A stretch of DNA of 21,346 nucleotides. Source: a bacterium Ga0077546 (GTDB lineage: Bacteria; Cyanobacteriota; Vampirovibrionia; Obscuribacterales; Obscuribacteraceae). A program made the position numbers and the translations under genes. The stretch lies in the NCBI GenBank assembly GCA_001464165.1, contig LNEX01000435.1, forward strand, positions 1-21,346, read 5' to 3'. Shown in pieces: positions 1 to 7,205 of this stretch (the first letter of the stretch is position 1; every line of letters begins with the position of its first letter). The notes under the pieces are model-generated. The model was not told the DNA's origin. It saw nothing but the letters and a program-made list of their open reading frames with translations, and did not search any database.

Positions 1-795
1 AAAAGTATTTTGCAGACTGCCTTTGCTGCTGCTAGTTTCGATGCTTCGAGTATTCTTGGCGGCGTCTACATGGTGATTGATGAAGGCAATTTCGAGTGCA
101 CAGCCACCGATGGCTCACGCCTTGCTCACCGTTTTGAAAAACTAAATCTGGTAGCTCCGGCAGCAGCAGCTCGCAGCGAAGGTGAAGGCGTTGAGGCTGA
201 GGCAGAAGGTAGTGAAGCAAAAGTAGCTACAGCCACCCTAGAAAAACCAGCGAGTCTCAAGGCAATCATCCCTGCTAAAGCTTGTGGTGAAATTATCAAG
301 GTACTTGATAGCCAAGACAGCGGCAATGAAGTTCGTCTGGGCGTAATCAACGGACAAATTACTTTTGAGACCAAAACCCACTATCTCTCGACTCGTTTAA
401 TCAGTGGAGAATATCCCCGCTATCAAGAGCTTTTCCCTAAAGACTTTAGCCACCTAGCAAGCTTCAAGCGCGATGAATTGATGCAAGCAATTGAGCGCGT
501 AGCAGTTATGTCTGACGAGCGTACACACCTTGTCAAATTGCATTTTGAAGCAGAGAATGTGCAAATTTCGGCCAATACACCCGACGTTGGTCGCGCTCAA
601 GAAGAAGTATCAATCGGCTTTGAAGGCGAGACGATCGACATTGCAGTCAACGTTCGCTACCTGACAGATGTGCTGCAACGCTTGGTTGTAGAAGAGATCA
701 AGTTAGAGATGACTGGTTCGCTTAAGCCTCTAATCATCAAGGGCATAGGCGACGAAGGCTATAAGTATCTTTTGATGCCTGTTCAAGCAAAATAA
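1..795 (+). CDS. dnaN: DNA polymerase III beta subunit (sliding clamp), 5'-truncated by window edge
   Basis: This is the C-terminal two thirds of the ring-shaped clamp that tethers DNA polymerase III to DNA. The frame is open from base 1, so the true start lies upstream; the TTG at 10 is only an internal codon. The clamp signatures visible are QTAFAAASFD, the ATDGSRLA motif of domain II, ISGEYPRYQELFP, and the closing YLLMPV that forms part of the partner-binding pocket. About 264 residues are present of a usual 365-400, so roughly the first domain is missing. An Ala/Glu-rich stretch of about 28 extra residues (bases about 165-245) lies in the domain II loop after ATDGSRLA, where E. coli DnaN has a short turn. 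The next gene starts 26 bases downstream on the same strand and may be co-transcribed. Confidence 0.96.
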   Translation, partial: KSILQTAFAAASFDASSILGGVYMVIDEGNFECTATDGSRLAHRFEKLNLVAPAAAARSEGEGVEAEAEGSEAKVATATLEKPASLKAIIPAKACGEIIKVLDSQDSGNEVRLGVINGQITFETKTHYLSTRLISGEYPRYQELFPKDFSHLASFKRDELMQAIERVAVMSDERTHLVKLHFEAENVQISANTPDVGRAQEEVSIGFEGETIDIAVNVRYLTDVLQRLVVEEIKLEMTGSLKPLIIKGIGDEGYKYLLMPVQAK

Positions 796-821
796 ACTGA
801 AGCAATGCTCCCAAAATTATT

Positions 822-1922
822 GTGCCAAAGCCGCTCACAGTAACTAGTTTTTCGCTGAGCCTCACCTTGGGCATTGCTTTGGTCTTGCCGGCCATAGCTG
901 CTCCAGCTGCTTCAAATAGTGCTAAGAAGTCAGCTTCTTCTACAACAGCCCCATCTTCCCTATCTACATCCATTTACGCCCTGGGCGTTCAGGCTTATCA
1001 GGCTGGTCGTTATAACGAAGCAGCCGCCTATATGAACGACTCAATCGCAAAAGAGAAAGCAGGGGCTAATGCCTGGCTCTACGTGGCTCATTCTTACTAT
1101 GCCTTGGGTCAGAGGAAGCGGGCTGAAGAAACCTACCAGAAATTGAAAAATAATTTTGCCGGTACACCCCAAGCAGCTTTGGCTGAGCAATATTTACTGC
1201 GGCTTAATTCTAATGCCAAGAAAAATACTGCGTCACCTCCTTCTGCAGCTAGGTCTAATACTGCCGAGGAGACAGCAGCAGATATAGCCGGAAGCAAAGA
1301 AGGCATGAAGCAGCTGAGAAAGAGAGTCTCTATCGTCAGACCGGTATATGGTCATGATCCTGTCAATGAAAGAACCATAAAAGCGGTTGATGCTTGTTTC
1401 GATAAAATTCCACCGATTGTTCAAGAGATACTCTTTAAGGGTGAGATTGATTTTGTCATTACTCCCACGATGATTGATAAATTTCCTGCCGGTGCCTATC
1501 AAGAAGTGGCTGGCTACGAAGGCGGTACCTCAAAGAGTTGCCCAGGTTTGTTTACTGGTAAGACTGTAGTTTTAAGTCAAGCTACCGTCGACGAAGGTAG
1601 CAATGAAGTGCGAAGACCACGGGATGCAGCTGATTTGCAAGGTACTTTTTTGCATGAAACCGGCCATGCAGTTGATGCTTGCTTACAGTGGTATTCATGC
1701 ACCGATGAATTTAGACACAACTACTATCTAGACATTGCCCGCGTACCAGACGACGTGGCACCAAAGATCAAGTACTATCTACAAAAGTCTGTGCGCGGTC
1801 AAAGAGAAACTTGTGCCGAGCTGACTTCGATTTTGCTTGGTAATCAGCGTGGCTACTACCAAGAGATGATTACTTACTTTCCTAATACGATGAAGTACAT
1901 CAAAGGTAAGCTGGGTCTTTAG
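822..1922 (+). CDS. Exported TPR protein with HExxH zinc-metallopeptidase-like domain
   Basis: 366 residues with a GTG start; no better in-frame start is visible in the short gap after dnaN. Residues about 8-30 form a hydrophobic signal peptide ending in an AIAAPAA-type cleavage region, so the product is probably exported. Residues about 50-128 hold two TPR-like helix pairs (YALGVQAYQAGRYNEAAAY and AWLYVAHSYYALGQ). A low-complexity Ser/Ala/Thr linker follows. The C-terminal domain carries HETGH (H278, E279, H282), and ETCAEL around 329-334 offers a Glu as possible third zinc ligand, an arrangement resembling gluzincin or lethal-factor-like peptidases. Proteolytic activity is inferred from this motif alone. 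Four or more cysteines in the C-terminal half would suit disulphides in an exported protein. The gene converges on prfC with 13 bases between the stops. Confidence 0.8.
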   Translation: MPKPLTVTSFSLSLTLGIALVLPAIAAPAASNSAKKSASSTTAPSSLSTSIYALGVQAYQAGRYNEAAAYMNDSIAKEKAGANAWLYVAHSYYALGQRKRAEETYQKLKNNFAGTPQAALAEQYLLRLNSNAKKNTASPPSAARSNTAEETAADIAGSKEGMKQLRKRVSIVRPVYGHDPVNERTIKAVDACFDKIPPIVQEILFKGEIDFVITPTMIDKFPAGAYQEVAGYEGGTSKSCPGLFTGKTVVLSQATVDEGSNEVRRPRDAADLQGTFLHETGHAVDACLQWYSCTDEFRHNYYLDIARVPDDVAPKIKYYLQKSVRGQRETCAELTSILLGNQRGYYQEMITYFPNTMKYIKGKLGL

Positions 1923-1935
1923 TGGACCCTTTAAT

Positions 1936-3489
1936 TTAGTAGGCTTCTGAAACAGGTCCAGTTCGAGGGTCTACTTTACTCAGATGAATGTCTGGGTATA
2001 GTTCTTTGAACTTGCTCAGGTCCCATTTATTTTTGAACAATAGAACAGGGTCTTCAAATTTATCGGTAGCCACAGTGCAGCTTGTTAGATTTGGAGCCGT
2101 TTTGAGTGTATCCCAAGCACCGACAACCCAGAGAGCTTTGTGTATGTCGACATTGCGTAAGGTAGTATTAGCGCCGTATTCGGCTTGTAGCCTAAATTGC
2201 ACTACTTCAAATTGCAAAGCTCCAACTGCTGCTAATAATGGATAGCGTGTGTCTCTTTCGGTCATCCACAAAATTTGGATAGCACCTTCATCTTGTAGGG
2301 CTATTATGCCTTTGTGGAATTGCTTATATTTACTTGGCTCTTTGTTTTCGAGGAAGGCAAAGAGTTCAGGAGCAAATGTGGGAATGCCAGGATAAGATAA
2401 ACGTTTGCCACTACTGATAGTGTCACCAATGGCAAAGGCTCCAGGGTTGCTAAAACCGACGATGTCCCCAGGATAGGCTTTTTCAATTGATTGCCTTTCT
2501 TTAGCAAAGAGTTTCTTTGGTTGGCTCAATTGAATGCTTTTTTGGGTGCGACTATTGAGCGAGGATCCATATTGGCTTGTAGTTTGAAAACAAAGCCGGT
2601 GAAGTCAGTGAAGGTAGGCGGTATATCACCTTCACTAGAAGGAAAAGAACCAGGTTGGAGCGACAAGTCTATGAAAGACTTGAGAAATAGTTCAATACCA
2701 AAATTGTTCATGGCGCTGCCAAAGTAAACAGGGGTAAGCTCACCACTATGTATTTTTTCAAGGTCAAGTGGGGCGGCAGCAGCGTTTAGAATCTCTAGTT
2801 CTTCAGTGAGTTGAGCGAAGAGTGCTTTGGGAATTAGCTCTTTTAGTTTTGGGTCAGCCAATTTATAAGTAGCTACCTCACCGCGTGTGCGGCCCCCGAC
2901 AGTGCGTTCAAACAAGTAGACTGTTTCTGACTGTCTGTCTACCACACCCTTAAATTGGTCGCCTGTGCCAATTGGCCAGTTGACAGGATATGTTGCAAGG
3001 TTGAACTCTTTTTCTATTTCGTCTATCAGTTCAAGCGGATCGCGACTTGGTCTATCGCGCTTGTTTATGAAGGTAAATAGCGGCAAGCGCCGCAAGCGAC
3101 AAACTTCGAATAGTTTTCTTGTTTGGGGCTCAAGACCTTTGGCTGAGTCAATTAGCATTACTGCATTATCGGCCGCTGCAAGAGTTCTGTAGGTGTCTTC
3201 AGCAATTTTTATACTCAAACTGTAGAACAGTTGAAGTAATTGATATACCGCGTTGCTTTTCTAATTCCATCCAGTCAGATGTAGCGCTTCTTTGATCGCG
3301 GCGTGATTTAACGGCGCCGGCTTCTTCAATGGCACCGCCGAAAAGTAAGAGCTTTTCAGTCAAAGTAGTTTTGCCAGCGTCAGGGTGCGAGATAATCGCA
3401 AACGTACGCCGGCGGTCTGATTGCTCTTGTAGTTCAGCTTCAATACTGCTGAGAGCTGGCTCCTTGAGCTGAAAACTGTTTCCGTTCAT
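1936..3489 (-). pseudogene. prfC: Peptide chain release factor 3, broken by two internal losses
   Basis: RF3 is the translational GTPase that removes RF1/RF2 from the ribosome after termination. The reading frame is in three pieces: N-terminal 3489-3199, middle about 3218-2526 and C-terminal about 2575-1936. The N-terminal piece has the P-loop [13 protein letters not shown] and the G2 region EKQRGISIT, then ends FEYKNC plus stop. The middle piece resumes at EDTYRTL and has the NKRD (G4) motif. Comparison with E. coli RF3 shows that about 14 codons, including the G3 motif DTPGH, are absent at the first junction (about 3200-3204). About 21 codons (HRDRVAF...GKYEKGMK-like) are absent at the second junction (about 2557-2561) between NMDPR and LNSRTQ. 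Both losses shift frame. The flanking sequence is well conserved, including EAYPGD, FAPELF and the C-terminus, so the damage is recent or an assembly error. As written it cannot make working RF3. The start is ATG 3489. Confidence 0.88.
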
Positions 3490-3596
3490 CCGCGTTCCAA
3501 TATGTTGTCATGCACCAGTGCAGGAGTATACCACAGGCTCCCAGGGCCTTTCGGGCCATGCATTTAATTATTGACGGCGTTGCCTAGAGGAGACAG

Positions 3597-4784
3597 TTAT
3601 TTCTTTTTGGCCTTAGTGTTCTTTTTTAGATTGTGCTGCGACGGTTTTGATGTTGCTAGAACTTTGGTTTTGACTCGTTTTATGCCAGCCTGTTTGCATT
3701 CAGGGCAGCCTAAGCCAAAGCGAATGCGCAGGTGAACTGGTTTTTCGTAGTCGTGGCCATTGGGGCAAAGAAACCAGGCAGATCTAGTTGTAAAAGCCAC
3801 TATATCTTTGGGTGTCATTTTGCCATTCTTGGTTGGGTGCCATTCTTTAGCAAGATCAGGCGCAAGTCTGGCCAAACTATTTGTGACAGAGAGACGATGA
3901 TTGCGACAAAATGGACAACCAGCTCCTTCATAAGTGCGCTCGTAAATTCTGCCTTCCCATTCGTGGTCTGGTCCTTTCGGACATTTCCACCAGACAGTTC
4001 TGAAACTGCGTATAGAGATGTCTTTGGGCTTAACCTTTTTATTCTTGGTGGGGTGAAACTCTTTAACCAAAGCTGGCATCAATGTCAAATTGTTGGTTAT
4101 TGAAGGCCGTGAGCCCCGGCAAAAAGGACAGAACTCTCCATCTTTTTCTTTAAAAACCTGTTTCCATTGGTGATCTGGTCCACGACTGCATTTCCACCAA
4201 AGTGGTTTGCGAGAAGGTAACTTTTCAGGGTCGATTCCCTTGTTGGCTTTCCTATCAAAGAACTTGATATAGCGACCAATTTTGCTTAGATTTACGAGTG
4301 GTGATTTACGACAATTGGGGCAGGATGAACCGAGCTGAGTTCTATTCGAAATTGCAGTTTGCCATTCGTGGTCGCATTTAGAGCAGTGCCACCAAACTCT
4401 TCGACTTGAGCCGTAACTGACATTGGATAGTTCTAAATTGTTTTTTCCTTCTAAAAATTCTTTGGCAAGCTTAGGAAATCGACGGGAGAGACTGTTGTCT
4501 TTGGTTACCAAGTCGCCTTTACAGGCTGGGCAACCTTTAGCGCCTTTGCGTCTGGCCAAGACCATTGAAGAAATTGCTTTCTGGAAGACGTGTTCACTTC
4601 CTTCAGGACATTTGAACCAAACTTCAATATTTGAACCAACAGAGAACTGGTCGGCTTTGAAGTTTCTGTTTTTAGTTTTATGCCACATCGCCGCTATCTC
4701 TGGAAATTCTACAGAGAGCGGCGTCCGCTGTCGAATTTCTGGAGCTTCTTTCAAGTCTTCAATTTTGATTCTGCGTAAAGGCAT
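3597..4784 (-). CDS. Five-repeat zinc-ribbon (treble-clef) protein, DUF4379-like
   Basis: About 395 residues. I chose ATG 4784 because GGGAG lies 6 bases upstream; a TTG start two codons earlier is also possible. The protein is almost entirely five tandem modules of about 65-70 residues. Each has a leader resembling LAKEWHPTKN..TPKDI, then a VWWKCPKGPDHEW block and a closing GCPxC. The metal-ligand pattern per module is Cys, His about six residues later, then CPxC (for example C270, H276, C292, C295). The third module is the most divergent. A Lys/Arg-rich tail of about 30 residues ends the protein. The repeats match the probable zinc-ribbon family often called DUF4379 (PF14311), some members of which are fused to nuclease domains; no nuclease domain is visible here. 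Nucleic-acid binding is likely from the zinc modules and basic tail, but the role is unknown. Confidence 0.85.
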   Translation of the reverse strand: MPLRRIKIEDLKEAPEIRQRTPLSVEFPEIAAMWHKTKNRNFKADQFSVGSNIEVWFKCPEGSEHVFQKAISSMVLARRKGAKGCPACKGDLVTKDNSLSRRFPKLAKEFLEGKNNLELSNVSYGSSRRVWWHCSKCDHEWQTAISNRTQLGSSCPNCRKSPLVNLSKIGRYIKFFDRKANKGIDPEKLPSRKPLWWKCSRGPDHQWKQVFKEKDGEFCPFCRGSRPSITNNLTLMPALVKEFHPTKNKKVKPKDISIRSFRTVWWKCPKGPDHEWEGRIYERTYEGAGCPFCRNHRLSVTNSLARLAPDLAKEWHPTKNGKMTPKDIVAFTTRSAWFLCPNGHDYEKPVHLRIRFGLGCPECKQAGIKRVKTKVLATSKPSQHNLKKNTKAKKK

Positions 4785-4796
4785 CAACAACTCCCT

Positions 4797-4818
4797 CTCT
4801 TCGAAACTTTTCGAAGAG
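4797..4818 (-). promoter_or_regulatory. Perfect 10-bp inverted repeat abutting the SD of the zinc-ribbon gene
   Basis: The arms CTCTTCGAAA (4797-4806) and TTTCGAAGAG (4809-4818) are exact complements separated by 2 bases. In the minus-strand transcript the 3' arm ends directly at the AGGGAG ribosome-binding sequence before ATG 4784. It could be a DNA operator or a leader hairpin that controls access to the SD. There is no T-tract, so it is not an intrinsic terminator. Confidence 0.5.
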
Positions 4819-5054
4819 TCTTTACCATCCGATTAGTTACTTCGTTTCAGTCACCCATTAATTACTAATATACATATACCAACATGCATTAGCGACTAAT
4901 TGTATACCCGTAGGTCCAATTTCTTTTGACTGCCAAATTAGCTGCCAAAACAATCAAGTAAAAGGCACCATATAGAGTATCAGGGTAAGCAGCATCCTAT
5001 CCTGATTTTCAAGAGGATTGCTATTAGCAGCCTGTTGAAAACCGATGCAAAATC

Positions 5055-5086
5055 AAAAAAAACTTTGTAATACTTGTTAAGTAAGT
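5055..5086 (-). terminator. Possible weak terminator after the TPR/zinc-ribbon gene
   Basis: Read on the minus strand, short nested stems (AACTT/AAGTT around ACTT-AAC-AAGT) are followed by eight Ts (A-run at 5055-5062). The stems are short and overlap the last codons of the gene at 5077, so this is a tentative call resting mainly on the T-tract. Confidence 0.3.
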
Positions 5087-5781
5087 TGTTGACCCGGGTT
5101 AACTGCTTTGACGCTGTTGCCAGTGCAACGGAAACACCAATCAGCTTCCATCACCGAGCCGCAAACCTCGCAACGGGGCATACCTGAGCGTTTCTTACTG
5201 GTGGATGGGGCTGGGTTCACCGCAGCAGGAGTCGCGGCTGGCGCTTGTACAGCCGTCTGGCTGACAGTGCTGGCAGTTGGTGCGGCTAAAGCCGGTTGGG
5301 GTGCTGGAACCTGAGTCTGTGTTTGAACTGGTGCTTGAACCGGAACTGGGTTGGCCATTTTCTCTAACATGGCAATATTGCCAGCTATTTCATGTGTCTT
5401 GGGATGGTTTACTCCATAAGAGCTCTGATAAATGCCATGTACTTTTTTGCACATTTGTATGGCATCTTGGTACTTGCCTTGACGATAATAGAGCTCGGCT
5501 ACAAGATTCATGGTTGTGGCTATTTCTAAGGCGCTGGCACTAATTACTTGGGTTTTTATTGTCCAAGCTTTGCTGAGAAAGTGTTCTGCCAAAGTAAACT
5601 TTTGCTGTCTCATAAGAGAACGACTAAGCGAGTCTAGACTATAAGGAGTGCGGGGATCTTTGTCGCCGAAATGTTGCGCAATTAGGACTGTCATCGCCCA
5701 CATCGCTTCTGCATAGGGATAGTTGGAGGAAGCCTCAGCTTGCTCGCCTAGTATTCTATATCTATCCCAATCTTGATCCAT
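5077..5781 (-). CDS. TPR protein with Pro/Ala/Gln linker and C-terminal zinc ribbon
   Basis: 234 residues from ATG 5781. Residues about 1-142 are helical TPR-like repeats of the kinesin-light-chain type (YPYAEAMWAMTVLIAQHFG, FTLAEHFLSKAWTI, YYRQGKYQDAIQMCKKV, SYGVNHPKTHEIAGNIA). Residues about 145-195 are a low-complexity linker of Pro, Ala, Gln, Val and Thr. The end carries C204xxC207 and C216xxC219, a four-Cys zinc ribbon. There is no signal peptide, so a cytoplasmic adaptor or scaffold role is the plain inference. It is divergent from the oxidoreductase gene at 6026, with 244 bases between them. The TPR part resembles the short TPR gene at 16736 in style. Confidence 0.75.
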   Translation of the reverse strand: MDQDWDRYRILGEQAEASSNYPYAEAMWAMTVLIAQHFGDKDPRTPYSLDSLSRSLMRQQKFTLAEHFLSKAWTIKTQVISASALEIATTMNLVAELYYRQGKYQDAIQMCKKVHGIYQSSYGVNHPKTHEIAGNIAMLEKMANPVPVQAPVQTQTQVPAPQPALAAPTASTVSQTAVQAPAATPAAVNPAPSTSKKRSGMPRCEVCGSVMEADWCFRCTGNSVKAVNPGQQLT

Positions 5782-5870
5782 GAAAGCCAGTATAGCCCTT
5801 CGTCCAGAAGAAAAATTATCAGTCGGTAGTAATAAGTCCTAACAATTAATCAGTCCCTATTTTGACCAAG

Positions 5871-5899
5871 TGTAAACCTATTGATTGAGACAGTTTACA
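5871..5899. promoter_or_regulatory. Dyad TGTAAAC-N15-GTTTACA in the divergent intergenic region
   Basis: Exact 7-bp inverted arms (5871-5877 and 5893-5899) lie between the divergent genes at 5781 (-) and 6026 (+). Such a dyad could bind a dimeric regulator. It is short enough to be chance. Confidence 0.25.
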
Positions 5900-5970
5900 G
5901 TTGATGTGGTCTTTGGCGCAACTCTGTCTTGCCTTGCTATGCCTGTTTTGGGCTTTGTAGTGAATATTCG

Positions 5971-5992
5971 CTTGACCACCGGATAGGTCAAG
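5971..5992. promoter_or_regulatory. Dyad CTTGACC-N8-GGTCAAG upstream of the oxidoreductase
   Basis: Exact 7-bp inverted arms lie 34 bases before the GTG start at 6026. They may form an operator or a leader hairpin. There is no independent support beyond symmetry and position. Confidence 0.28.
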
Positions 5993-6025
5993 GCTATCTT
6001 TAATGGCAAATCAGGGAGCAAGAAG

Positions 6026-7102
6026 GTGCCGCAAAACAAGCCAGTTCGCACAGCAATTATTGGTTACGGTCTAGCCGGCGCTGCCTTTCATGCCCCTCTG
6101 ATAGCTTCGACAGCCGGCATGGAAGTAGCGGCCATCGTCACCCGTAGTCAAGGCAGACAAGAGCAGGCACAGGCAGATTATCCTAATGCCAGAATTTGTT
6201 ATAAGGTCGATGAGGTGTTCAAGGCCCCTGATCAGTATGACCTTGTGGTTGTAGCCACACCCAACGATACGCACCTAGATTTAGGCTTGGCCAGCATTTA
6301 TGCCGGTATTCCTGTAGTAATCGATAAGCCAGTGGCCATATCTTCTGACCAAGTTGAGCAGTTGATAAGTGCTAGTACTGAAGCCAACGTAGCTATTTCG
6401 GTATTTCAGAATAGGCGTTGGGACAATGATTTTTTGACGATCAAAAAGCTCATTAAAAGTGGCAGATTGGGAAGGATTACTCGCATGGAGTCACGTTTTG
6501 AGCGCTATCGCTTAGAGCCAAAACCAGGTGGTTGGCGTGAAAGCACTTCGCCTGATGAGGGTGGTGGTTTGCTCTTTGACCTTGGCAGTCACCTTATAGA
6601 TCAAGCACTTGTGCTCTTTGGTAAACCCCAGCAGGTCTATGCTGAAATTATGCACAGACGTCCAGGTGTAGCTGGTGACGATGATACTTTTGTAGCCTTG
6701 CGCTTTGCCGATGCTGTGGTTGTCCATATATGGGTGAGCATGCTGGCTCCTGAGGTCGGCCCTAGATTTCGCTTGATCGGACTTGAAGGAACATACGAAA
6801 AATGGGGTCTTGATCCCCAAGAGAACTCGCTCAAAGATGGGCATAGGCCAGGTAGTTGGCATTGGGGTCACGAGCATACCGACCATCATGGCAAGTTGAC
6901 TACTTATCAGAATGGCGTTAAGCACAAGGTTAACATCGAGTCAGAAGCTGGGTCGTATCAGAATTTTTATGAGCAAATGCGCGACGCTGTTCGCCTGAGA
7001 GGCCCGGTTCCTGTCAAGATTGATGATGCACTACTTTGCCTGCAAGTGATCGAAGCTGCCAGACAATCAGCGCTTACCGCTGGTCCGGTCGCAATATTTT
7101 AA
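6026..7102 (+). CDS. Gfo/Idh/MocA-family NAD(P)-dependent oxidoreductase
   Basis: 358 residues with a GTG start and AGGGAG 7 bases upstream. The N-terminal Rossmann fold shows IIGYGLAG (G13, G15, G18) for dinucleotide binding, then VVVATPNDTH. The family EKP motif appears as IDKPVA (D100, K101, P102), keeping the catalytic Lys. The C-terminal alpha/beta domain has GGGLLFDLGSHLIDQ, with D185 and H189 at the usual catalytic positions. Length and domain order are normal for the family, which oxidises or reduces sugars, inositols and related polyols. The sequence is closer to the YdgJ/scyllo-inositol dehydrogenase style than to glucose-fructose oxidoreductase, but the substrate cannot be read. 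It is cytoplasmic. The di-iron protein gene follows 103 bases downstream on the same strand. Confidence 0.92.
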   Translation: MPQNKPVRTAIIGYGLAGAAFHAPLIASTAGMEVAAIVTRSQGRQEQAQADYPNARICYKVDEVFKAPDQYDLVVVATPNDTHLDLGLASIYAGIPVVIDKPVAISSDQVEQLISASTEANVAISVFQNRRWDNDFLTIKKLIKSGRLGRITRMESRFERYRLEPKPGGWRESTSPDEGGGLLFDLGSHLIDQALVLFGKPQQVYAEIMHRRPGVAGDDDTFVALRFADAVVVHIWVSMLAPEVGPRFRLIGLEGTYEKWGLDPQENSLKDGHRPGSWHWGHEHTDHHGKLTTYQNGVKHKVNIESEAGSYQNFYEQMRDAVRLRGPVPVKIDDALLCLQVIEAARQSALTAGPVAIF

Positions 7103-7205
7103 TTTAGAAAACGGAACTTATTTTTTGAATGCCGGTCTCAAGCATTCTCAGTTTCGGGTTCTTGGCAATTACATTCCTTAAAAAGAAAAGGCAAAGCGGT
7201 ATCAC

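Noticed and set aside
1936..3489. Programmed frameshifting in a release-factor gene
   Set aside because: The known programmed shift is in prfB, not prfC, and is a one-base slip. Here conserved codons are missing at both junctions, so no shift could restore a normal RF3.
3535..3560. Hairpin around GGCC-N5-GGCC between the zinc-ribbon gene and prfC
   Set aside because: The stem is only 4 bp with no T-tract, too weak to call a terminator.
3597..5781. Defence island built around the zinc-ribbon protein
   Set aside because: There is no nuclease, helicase, methyltransferase, toxin pair, integrase or transposase nearby. Neighbours are a housekeeping factor and a TPR protein.
5931..5950. Dispersed repeat GCCTYGCTATGCCWGTTTTG, also at 19139-19158
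   Set aside because: The two copies match at 18 of 20 bases with nothing conserved around them, which is near what chance allows in a window this size.
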